Assembly (NCBI RefSeq): GCF_037975245.1
Contig: NC_092577.1
Location: 18,292,398 to 18,356,397, forward strand
Direction: 5' to 3'
Source: Apostichopus japonicus
Taxonomy: Eukaryota > Echinodermata > Holothuroidea > Aspidochirotida > Stichopodidae
Length of the DNA stretch: 64,000 nt
Within the stretch, counting starts at the first letter, position 1. Each line of letters starts with the position of its first letter. Position numbers and translations under genes: made by a program. Under the pieces are notes generated by a model. The model was not told the origin of the DNA and made no database searches. It saw only the letters and a program-made list of their open reading frames with translations. Of the stretch, positions 55,686-64,000 are shown piece after piece.

Positions 55686-57510
55686 TCACTTGAATATCAT
55701 CTTCTCTTGCCATGGGACAGCTCCTGGGCCAATGAAATAGTCCTTCAAATAGTTTCTTTGGTTGGCGCCATCTAGTGTAGTAACGTTCCTTGCACCCCGG
55801 TGATCCCCATCAAGCAGCTGCGTGCAGAAGCGCCACTCCCCTGGGGTGAATGAAGAGTCCTCATTCTCCTGGTCTATGAGGTTCATCTGGCCGTCCCGGT
55901 TTCTTGTCCTCAGTATGTTGTGTAAAGTGACGCAGGCCAGGGTTATCTGTTCAGCTCTGTCTGGAGTGGTATTGAGGAAGCCGAGGATGATCTGGAACTT
56001 CATAGCCATAATCCCGAAGGCGTTCTCCACCACTCGTCGTGCCCTTGATAGTCTGCAAAATTCACAAAGTAAACATTTTAAGTCAAATGCATAAATTCAA
56101 AAACATTTACTTTGACATAATATTATCTTTACCTAGATAGTAAGTTTTATTAGGATTTAGTTATGGAAAAGAACATTTACCTGTAGTTGAAGATCTGCTG
56201 ATCGGGGGCCATCTGACGCCTGGAAAAGGGTTTCATCATCCAAGGGCGGAGCGGGAAGGCATCGTCGCCGATGATGAAGTTTTTCACGTCAACATCACCT
56301 CCAGGAAGTGGGCAGGGACGGGGGAATCCGAGGTCATCGCCCTCGATGAGGTCTCGCAGCTGTGAATGGTTGAAGATCTGGGCGTCTGATGCTGACCCTT
56401 CAGCCCCGACATTGACCCACAGGAACTTGTAGTCAGCATCCACAAGTGCTAGCAAGACAATGGAGAAGAAGTTCTTGTAGTTGTAGAAGAGGGATCCGCT
56501 CTTGGGTGGCTTCTTGATGCGTATGTGTTTGCCATCAAGCGCTCCCAGGCAATGTGGGAATTGCCACCTCTCCTCGAAAGCACGGGCTACAGCATCCCAT
56601 CTGTTCTGATCCCACTCATCTGACAGATACTCATCTTTGAAGGCGTCGATGATGGCCTGTAGCACCCCGGGGATGAATGTACAAATGGTGTTTCTGGCGA
56701 CTCTGAACCCGTACTGCAAGTCAGCGTGTGATGCCCCTGTTGCCAAGTGACGTAGCGTTACCGCCAGCTTCAGTCCAGGCTCCAAAGGAAACCTACAAAT
56801 ACAGATAATTTTAATAAACATCCTGAATAACAATCAGACTTGTAGTGTGAGTACAATAGCTGAGTACGAGTACAGGACCTATTTGCTGATCGTGAGTACG
56901 AATACGAGTACATAGCCCAGAATACGAGTACGAGTTGCACTAGCGTCAAGTTCCAAAAATCCTGAGTACGAGTACGGGAACATTTTAAAATTCACGAGTA
57001 TGAGTACAGCATTACTTCGTTGCATGTGTACTCGAGTACGGACTCACTACAAATCTGATAACAATCACAAGTAACAATTCCATACAACATTTCATAACAT
57101 CTATTTAAACAAACAACATGCATAAGTATGGTTGGTTTTTGTACTCACATAAAGTTGGTGGTCTTCTTGGTGATAGCTAGAGATATCCTGTCGAGTATGT
57201 ACCCAAACGTGTCAGCATCTACTCTCAGGAAATTACGGTAACATCTGGAGTCCTCTCTGTTGAGCTCGACCAATAGATGCTCGTACTGCCCAAAGAGGGG
57301 TCGTCTGGCCAGCCAGTCTCTGACCACAAGTCTTCGCCTCCTGGCCCTCCGACGTCGGCGGCCCTGCTGGGAATGATGTGCTTGCGGCTGAGGAGGAGGG
57401 TTGGCATGCTCAAGTTCATCCGCCAGTTCAAGCAGGTGCCAGGCAGTCTGCACCCACATTGTAAGCAGTCTGCGCTTCTCTGGGCTCAACAGGTTTACGT
57501 CAAGGTTCAT
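55686..57510 (-). CDS. Harbinger DDE transposase, three exons, intact
   Basis: Exons 57510-57149, 56792-56181 and 56052-55686 (minus strand) have GT-AG borders and add to 1341 bp, a 446-residue protein without internal stop. The first exon holds an Arg-rich stretch (GRRRRRARRRR) and a helical N-terminal region ending in TNFMFPLEPG. The second carries LRHLATG and the first catalytic Asp in LGALDGKHI (about residue 207), then the second in EGSASDAQIF (about 257). The third carries the Glu in RVVENAFG (about 334). These are the DDE_Tnp_4 motifs of PIF/Harbinger, which cut out and reinsert the element at TTA/TAA-type sites. Length and triad are normal for the family. It converges on the partner gene and is predicted to act with it. 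No defect is visible. Confidence 0.93.
56840..57050. repeat. GAGTAC/GAGTACGAGTAC word cluster in transposase intron 1
   Basis: A run of GAGTACGAGTAC and close variants (GAGTACGAATACGAGTAC, GAGTATGAGTAC, GTACTCGAGTAC) fills the intron between the first and second transposase exons. It is not strictly periodic. It does not disturb the splice sites. Confidence 0.75.
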
Positions 57511-57624
57511 GATGGTGATGTTACTACTTTGCAGTCCCCAAATTTAATGGGTACCTGGTGAAAATTGCCGCTGTAATTTATACAATTTGGAAACCAAGGG
57601 GATTCTCGGCAGACAAATCGAATT

Positions 57625-57955
57625 TCCGTCGCGAACCAGTCGCCCGGGTCGAGCTCGGGTCGAGTAGAGGTCGGGTCGGTCGACTTAGGTCGATATAGGT
57701 CGAGTTTAAATCGAGATTTGGTCGAAATTAGGTCGAGAAACAGGTCGAGTTGGTCGAGTATAGGTCGAGTACAGGTCTATCCAACTTGGCCGACCTGAGT
57801 CGAGACAGGTCGACTACGTCGAACTAAAATCGAACTAAGGTCGTTATAGGTCGTTGTGAGGTCGTTATGAGGTCGGCTCAGGTCGAGATATCCCCCAGGT
57901 CGAGACAGGCCAAGTAGTTTGTGGGGTCGCGTCGGTCGAGTTCCCGAGATCGCCA
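57625..57955. promoter_or_regulatory. Right subterminal GGTCGAG motif array
   Basis: About ten exact GGTCGAG words and many one-base variants (GGTCGAA, GGTCGTT, GGTCGAC) lie in one main orientation within 330 bp of the right end. This mirrors the left array but with less orientation switching. The transposase start lies only about 115 bp further in, so this array may also be its promoter region. That is inference. Confidence 0.68.
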
Positions 57956-57969
57956 CTGGGACTGCACCA

Positions 57970-58166
57970 TTACCATGGTTACTGGGGTTGACCGGTTACG
58001 GCCATCTTTTTAGGGTACCACCGCTAGGGTGTCTCCTTTCCAAAAAAACAATGAAACTCCTAGGTGTGTCACTTCTCCGGGGTGGAAGGGGGGTCATTTT
58101 GAGAAAAAGTACAAACAGTCAGCAAAAAACTCTCCGTAGCGTGCGCCATGTAACGCCCGGAAGGCA
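57970..58166. repeat. Rest of the satellite unit split by Harbinger
   Basis: Continues the broken unit (TTACCATGGTTACTGGGG, then ACCACCGCTAGGGTGTC, then TCTCCGGGGTGG) and ends with AGTACAAACAGTCAGC and GCCCGGAAGGCA. This is the same terminal segment as at 44281-44350. The next base is the 3' end of LINE copy B. Confidence 0.88.
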
Positions 58167-58437
58167 CTGTGCTTTTTACGTGCTAAGAAACGGACACGGA
58201 CCAAAGGTCAACAAAACCAAAAACAAACCCAGTCTGTAAAGCAACAACTGAAACCCATCAATCTCTCACTAACGCAGCGTTTAACGTGACGCGAAAAGGG
58301 CACGGACCCAAAGGCCAACAGAAGCAAAACAAATAAAACACTACAAACAGGCCCCAAAAACCCAACCCCAAACCACAAAGAGAAAAATTAAACCAACCTA
58401 TAATATGTAACGACCACACAGCCCCCACACCTACCAA

Positions 58438-61400
58438 CTAACTCACTCCAAATTTCATCCGGGGAACGCCGTCCCGATAGTAGACGACGGGCTTGCGCCA
58501 GCGTCTGCGAAAGGCAGTGTCGGGAAGCCGTGCATGGTCCGCCTCCATGCGCAACCTGATGTCACTCTGCACGAGGGGGACAATATCCTCTGCCCTCCAG
58601 ACGTCCCCGTCGAAAACTAGGCGGCATCTGCTGTTCCAGATGTGTCTCCTGATGACAGCGGCAAACAACAACAGCAGATCCCTAACCCAGGTTGGGCACA
58701 CAGGGGGCAACAAACCATACAAAACAAAATCACTACTAATGGCCCACTGTGTGCAACCAATAACACCAATAACGAAGGCGTGAAACCAATCCCACACCAA
58801 CCGGACAAAGGGACACTCCAGCAAAAGGTGTTGCATAGTCTCGATGGCTTTACAGCCCACACGGGGACAAATCCCATCACTTAATCGCCACCTGACTAGG
58901 CGAAAATGGTTAGTGATGAGGACCCCATGTGCAATCCTCCACGCCAAGTCCCTGAGACGGCTATCTTGTGACTTGCAACACACAGACCGCCACACATCTG
59001 GAGAGATGGCGGTCCGGCAAGCCGACGGGCACACAGGCGCGAGCATTGAACGAAACAATGCTGGGTATAACACAGAGGGGGCCACGTTCAGCAGAACATG
59101 TGGCCCACCCTCTTCTTTGATTCTACGAAGAGAGTCACCAATCTGAGTATAGACCCCAGAAGGGCGTGTCGCCTTTGGCCGGTTATTGGAAAAGGATCCG
59201 GGCCAGTGGTGTCGAAAAAGAAACCCACCCCAGTACCTAACAAAAAAAGCAATGGGAAACGAAGGATTTTCAAGAGCAACAAAAACACCTTTCAAGAGGA
59301 GAAAACGCAGTTTAGATGGTAGGTGGACCAAACCAAGCCCACCGCTCAAGGGGGTCTTATACAGAACGGTCCTTTAGACAAGGTTTGGTTTGCGCTTTCC
59401 CCAAATGAAATCAAAAATGATCCTCTCCAGTCGCACCAAGGCATGATCCGGTGCGGCGATCACCGTACCAGGATACCAAAGGAGAGGAACAATAAACCTA
59501 TTTACAACTGTAACCTTCCCAGGGAGGGAGAGCCACCTGTGACTGAATGTGTCGAGCCTTGCCTCCACCTGATCAGCCTTCTCGGCCCAAGTGGTGGCCT
59601 CCGGGACACCATAACCTAGCCAGATGCCATTTACCTTGATCATGACATCCGACCAAGTAGCATCGAACGGGAGGGATTGGCCGCGCCAACCTCCCAATCG
59701 CAGCCCTTTGGTCTTGGACTTGTTCAGTCTGGCACCAGTAGCCTCTTGGAAGGTGGTCAAAACCTTCGATAAAGGCTTGAAGGAGGCGAGGTCCGACACA
59801 ATACAAGTGACGTCATCGGCATACTGCACGCATTTAACTCTAGCCCCACCCGGTACGTTGAAGGGTCGAAATCCAAAGCATCTGTCCAGCGAGGTACTGA
59901 GCGTTTCGCTGAAGAGAACATACAACAACGGGGAGAGGGGACAACCCTGACGGACTCCTCTTCGAACCGGGAAGGGACCAGAATTAATCCGTTAACAGTG
60001 ACAATGCTCGTGACGTCCTTGTATAGTAACGAGACCCAACGAATATATACGGAGTTCAATCCGAAGGACTCTAAGGTTCTGAACAGGAAGTCGTGATCTA
60101 CCATGTCAAAGGCCTTTTCCTGGTCCAGTGAGACCAGTGCACATGGCAAATCACGAACTTTAAGAAACTCGATCAAGTCTGTCATCAACCAGAGGTTATG
60201 TTGAATACACTTGCCTCGCACAGCACAAGTCTGGAGAGGACCTACAATATCCGGCATCACGTCCGATAAGCGATTTCCTAATGCTTTGGCAAGGATTTTG
60301 TAGTCCACATTTAACAGCGTTATTGGACGCCTATTTCTAGGGTCCAAAGGGTCTCCCGACTTTGGGAGGAGAACGATATTTCCAACCCGATGTGTTTGGC
60401 TCATGTAATTCAACTGGAAAGCGGTAGCGAAGACATCTCTCAAGTCCCCACCGAGGACCTCCCAGAAGGTCCTATAGAACTCTGCCGGGAGGCCATCGGG
60501 ACCGGGGGACTTTCCCTTCTTCATCGCTGCTACCGCTGCCCAGAGCTCACCAACGGAGAGATTCGAGCCCAAGCTATTATTTTTACTCTCAGGGGGGGGG
60601 GGCTTGTCTATACCAGACAACAAGTCGTCCTGGAGATCCTCGCTAACAGCAGCCCTGGAGTACAGGTTCGAAAAGAACGACCCAAATACCTCTAGGACTG
60701 CCTGCGGGCTCTCCACGACGACCCCACCAGGATGACACACTGCCCTTATTCTGCGGTCAACCACAGACTTGGTGTCGTCCCGGTAAAAACGAATAGTGGG
60801 CTTCTCGTCCGCCTCAACAAACTGGATTCTGGCACGCACTCTGGCTCCGTGCAGTTTCTCATCGAGAAACACTCCAAGTGCATGCAGATCAGACGATGAA
60901 CCATCCCTTGCTCTATTGCACAAGGAATGGAACTTGAATCTCCGTTGGTGAGCTCTCTCAACACAATACCTGATTGCGAACTGCTTGATGAGGGACTTGA
61001 CCTCGTCCCACCAGACTAACGCATTGGGAAAAGCAGGCTTGAGGGACTGCCATCCTCTGTACTCTCGACAAATTGCTCCTTGAAGTTTTGCTCTTTAACA
61101 ATTTCCGTGGTCAGCCGCCAAAGTCCCTTCTCCACATGAAAGGACTCCGGCAGCTGCAAGCGCAAAACAAGAGCGTGATGGTCAGATAAAGGACATCGAG
61201 TCTGGATGAAACTGTTCCATCTGGTTTATGCCACGTAAAAGCAACCACCTGGGGATTTTGGGACCTCCAAACATCCACAAGATCTCGGTGCTTGACAAAC
61301 AAGCCTAGCTCAATCATGCCGGTGGTACAATTGGGGGACTCTTTCCTCGAACGTCTATCTAACGCAGAGTGAGGGACACAGTTAAAGTCCCCCCCAAGGA

Positions 61401-61819
61401 TACAATTTGCCTTACCCGGTACAAAGGATGGCAACACCGTCAAGAAATTTTTCCTACATGCTGGCCGGTTGGGGGCATACACATTGCAAACCACCAACTC
61501 ACCCCGCGTGAGCCTTAAGTGTATGCACACCACCCGACCTTCATGGTCTTTCTCCACTTTTCCCACACAATGACACAGTTTTGGGGACACCAAAATTACA
61601 GTCCCGCAAGATGCCCCTGATCCAAAGGAAGCATAAAGGCCTCCTCCCCACTCCAAGGACCAAAGATGAACATCACTCTCACAAGATATGTGGGTCTCTT
61701 GCAAAAGGACCACATCCACTTGGAGCAACTTGCAGAACTGTAAAATCCGTCGCCTTTTTTGGGGTACCCCTCATCCCATTCACATTAAGGGTGACGAGGG
61801 ATAAGGTGTCTGGTGTCAT
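58438..61819 (-). pseudogene. LINE copy B ORF2 (endonuclease, reverse transcriptase)
   Basis: The ATG at 61819 overlaps the ORF1 stop. NVNGM follows, then a frame change near 61780, then LQETH, GDFNC and the rest of the endonuclease to about 61111. The reverse transcriptase is in 60923-59757 (KSPGPDGLP, DQEKAFDMVD) and, after a shift near 59950, 59928-59374 (YADDVT). A last shift near 59365 leads to 59349-58438, which holds the C-terminal finger (CPRVGC, then H-x5-C-type residues near LLLECPF). The protein would be about 1,100 residues if continuous. At least three frame changes make it non-functional as read. The first disabling position is within a short repeat-like run and could be a sequencing error. 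Confidence 0.85.
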
Positions 61820-62638
61820 AACCTGCGATGTTTTCCCAATACGGCTCTTTTCAGGCCCTTAGCGGTGTTTCCCCTTTTCCTACGACCTAGCAGACCTCTT
61901 AGCTCCTCGTCACAAGGAACAGGAGGTCCACTAGCGACCATCGTGTCCGGTATAGTGGAAGCGACTGCGGGCAGGGTGGAAGGGCCGCTCGAGTCAGTGA
62001 GATCAGTGGCGTGTTTTGTCTCATCAAACCAATCGGAGGACTCCTTAGCCACAACTACTAAGGCGGAAGCACAGTCCTCCATTGGCGAGTCCGAATCTGG
62101 GCCACTTAATGTCTCTTGGGCCGGTTGACTCGAGGGCCGACTAGTGTCACCGATAGCGGGCGTAGCTACCGGTGAACCAGTACAAGCGGCATCCTGCTCC
62201 GCATGCCACTCCGCTAATACCATCTCCGCCGTTTTGTCCTGCTCCGCCTTAGTGGGCAGGCTGGCAGTCTCGGCCGGAGCGGCAACTTCCTCCAGGGACG
62301 AGGTGGAACACGAAGGGGAGTTGAAAACCTCCACCGGGGCGCTAGTGTCGGACACTGGGGCGATGAGAGGAGCATCAGGTGATACGGTTTGAAAGGCCGG
62401 GACGGGGACCGCTTCAACCACGCCCGTAGCCACTCTCGCGGCGTATGAGCGGTCTGGGCATAAACGAGCGAGATGGCCCGTTTTCCCACACGAGTTACAT
62501 ACGAGATCCCCTTTACACTCGGCCAGGGTATGCCCAACCTGTAAACAGCGGCTACACCGCTTGTTCGGGCACAACCTGGCCTCATGCCCTTCCAGCCCAC
62601 ACCTCCAACAAGTGAGAGGCTGGCCCGGGTATGCAACG
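61816..62638 (-). CDS. LINE copy B ORF1, 5'-truncated, three zinc knuckles
   Basis: Open from the copy junction to a TGA at 61818-61816. Three CCHC-type units are clear: CWRCGLEGHEARLCP, then CSRCLQVGHTLAEC, then CNSCGKTGHLARLCP. An acidic, Pro/Ser/Thr-rich tail and a basic end (GRRKRGNTAKGLKRA) follow. The same order is seen in copy A ORF1. These knuckles bind nucleic acid in the LINE ribonucleoprotein. The apparent first residues (SKAFC) come from copy C sequence read backwards, so the real start is missing. The remaining frame has no lesion. Confidence 0.8.
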
Positions 62639-64000
62639 CAGAAGGCCTTTGACATGGTGGATCGCGGTTTTTTAATGAATGTAGTGGAGACGTTTCAGTT
62701 GCACCCAAATTTTCGTAAATGGATTTCTGTTTTGTATGAACAAAGTTTCAGTTCTGTTATCGTAAATGGGTTTTGTTCGGAGGTTTTTAACGTAGAGAGG
62801 GGGGTGCGCCAGGGGTGCCCTCTGTCTCCATTACTTTATGTTTTGTTTAGCGAGTCCCTCTCTCGTCTTTTGGAAAGGGACTCCAAACTTGTTCCATTCG
62901 TTGTGCCAGGGGGTGCCAAAGTGAAATGCGCTCAATATGCAGATGACGTGACATGTATTGTTTCGAGTCTGGGCTCCTTTCGCGCACTCTCGCAGGATCT
63001 ATCTATTTTTGAGAGAGCTACCGGGGCGAAGTTGAATCCAGAAAAGACAAAGGGCCTTCGTCTTGGTAGCTGGAGATACAGAGACTTACCATTCGGTGCG
63101 TCGTGGTCGGATCAGAATATCAAAATTAATGGTATATGGTTCGGCTACGATGCACCTTGTGATGTCACCTGGAACGAGAGGGCTGAGGTATTTCAGAGCA
63201 GACTCGAAACCTTTGGCACCCGCTGGCTTTCGATCTTGGGGAAAGTCACTGTTATTAATCGTTTCGTTTCGCCCATCTTGTGGTACCCGGGCGCGGTGTA
63301 CCCTATTCCGCGTCGCGTCCTGGTACGGTTGGAGAGGGCGATTTTTTCATTCATATGGTCTGGGGGTACAGAGCTTGTCAAGAGGGCGGTATTGTACCAA
63401 AAACTGGAGAAGGGGGGACTAGGGGTGGTTCATCTGGGAAGTAAATTGACCTTTTTGTTATTTAAGCAGTTGTTTGTAGCGGTAACTGACCCAGGGTTGC
63501 CTTGTTCATATTTTCTACGTTTTTGGGGCGGTTTGCACCTGCGTCGATGGGTCCCGGCGCTGTTTAGCAACAGAGAACCGCATAGTAGTACTCCAAACAG
63601 GGTGGTGCGTGTCATCTGCTCCGCTCTGATTGAGTTGCCCCCTGTTGACCTGTCACAGCCGGCCCTCGTTCACAGTTCGTTGAGGGATAAGGCCTTGAAT
63701 GCAACTTTTGTCCAGGGACGTCATTCTGCCGAAGTATGGCGTTCGGTGCATTCAAAGCTGAATGGTTACAGGCTCCGTGATCTCGCATGGAGAGTTGCAC
63801 ACGGTGCCTTGGTGACCAACCTAAAAAGATATCATTGGCGATTGGGTGATGGACTGTGCCCTAGGACCGGCTGTGACAGCTTAGAGAGTACTGCTCATGT
63901 TTTTTGGCATTGTTACTTTGTAGTAAACTTATGGGAGTGGTTCCAGACCTGGACCGACCGTGTTACGGGAGACCGTTCATGGTCGGTAGGGCAGGGCTTT
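62639..64000 (+). CDS. Tx1/L1-like LINE, copy C, ORF2 open to window end
   Basis: From CAG at 62639 one frame runs 454 codons to the window edge without a stop. It starts in reverse transcriptase motif A (QKAFDMVDRGF) and has GVRQGCPLSPLL, YADD near 62938 and the C-terminal finger (CPRTGC near 63857, then H-x5-C at CHVFWHC-like residues). It is very similar to copy A over the same region but lacks copy A's stop (CAG at the site of copy A's TAA) and indels. The endonuclease and first RT half are absent, so it is 5'-truncated. The C-terminal end and 3' tail lie beyond the window. Confidence 0.85.

Larger units (their letters stand above)
51756..57969. mobile_element. Complete PIF/Harbinger DNA transposon, 6.2 kb
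   Basis: The left end TGGTGCGGTCCCAGTG and the right end (reverse complement TGGTGCAGTCCCAGTG) match in 15 of 16 bases. The flanks are TTA at 51753-51755 and TTA at 57970-57972, the 3-bp target duplication of PIF/Harbinger elements. Inside lie two convergent genes, as this superfamily has: a DNA-binding Myb/MADF-like partner (+) and a DDE transposase (-). Removing the element and one TTA restores a normal satellite unit (GAGCGTTACCATGGTTAC). Clean termini and an open transposase suggest recent arrival. Confidence 0.95.
58167..62638 (-). mobile_element. Tx1/L1-like LINE, copy B
   Basis: A minus-strand LINE of the same family as copy A but a different subfamily: the reverse transcriptase keeps the same motifs but many residues differ. 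The 3' end reads CACGTAAAAAGCACAG next to the satellite word TGCCTTCCGGGC, and the uninterrupted satellite at 44.34 kb fixes this junction. The 5' part of ORF1 is cut at 62638, where copy C begins in the opposite direction. Confidence 0.88.

Overview
The window looks like intron-rich, AT-rich metazoan nuclear DNA, most likely from a marine invertebrate. Dense GGCCTA/TAGGCC words and the mix of Tx1-like and Rex1-like LINEs, MULE/FLYWCH, Harbinger, hAT and Crypton-like elements fit a deuterostome such as an echinoderm, but the species is inference only. Spliceosomal introns are everywhere. I saw no bacterial gene organisation, no CRISPR array, and no RNA gene I could support.

One gene looks like a host gene. 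It is a ten-exon SAM-domain gene of the SAMD3-like type (16616-26816, + strand). Its exon phases close into a 521-residue protein only if one surplus base, probably in a T6 run near 25840, is removed. Its second intron carries a decayed TNP2/CACTA-like transposase with N-terminal zinc fingers.

Nearly everything else is mobile or repetitive DNA. From left to right: a 68-bp tandem array (1.0-1.7 kb); a decayed FLYWCH/MULE transposase (1.7-3.2 kb) beside a 5'-truncated Rex1-like LINE (3.2-4.8 kb, -); a 208-bp MITE-like inverted repeat (5.35 kb); a nearly complete but broken Tx1-like LINE, called copy A (9.2-14.1 kb, +); a 337-bp palindromic MITE (28.3 kb); a second Rex1-like fragment (29.2-30.8 kb, -); a CR1/Jockey-group LINE (31.5-33.6 kb, +); a perfect 16-bp x 65 minisatellite (34-35 kb); a MULE terminal exon between 2.2-kb-spaced direct repeats (36.8-39.2 kb); a decayed hAT transposase with a fold-back inversion (40.7-42.8 kb, -); and a Crypton-like tyrosine-recombinase element (44.5-47.3 kb, -) with a second, 3'-end-only copy (48.5-49.3 kb). 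These last two lie among roughly 160-210-bp satellite-like units.

The best preserved element is a PIF/Harbinger transposon (51756-57969). It has a TTA target duplication, matching termini, a three-exon transposase open throughout with a D-D-E triad, a convergent Myb/MADF-like partner gene carrying one in-frame TAG, and dense GGTCGAG motif arrays inside both ends. It sits in one satellite unit, and the two flanks rejoin into an intact unit. The window ends with two opposed Tx1-like LINEs: copy B (58167-62638, -), whose ORF1 stop and ORF2 start overlap as ATGA, and copy C (62639 to the window end, +), which is open for 454 codons and very similar to copy A.

I found no new multi-gene host system. 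The observations most worth following are the Harbinger element with its terminal motif arrays, the Crypton-like family, the minisatellite that is open in all six frames, the hAT fold-back inversion, and the SAMD3-like exon-phase anomaly.
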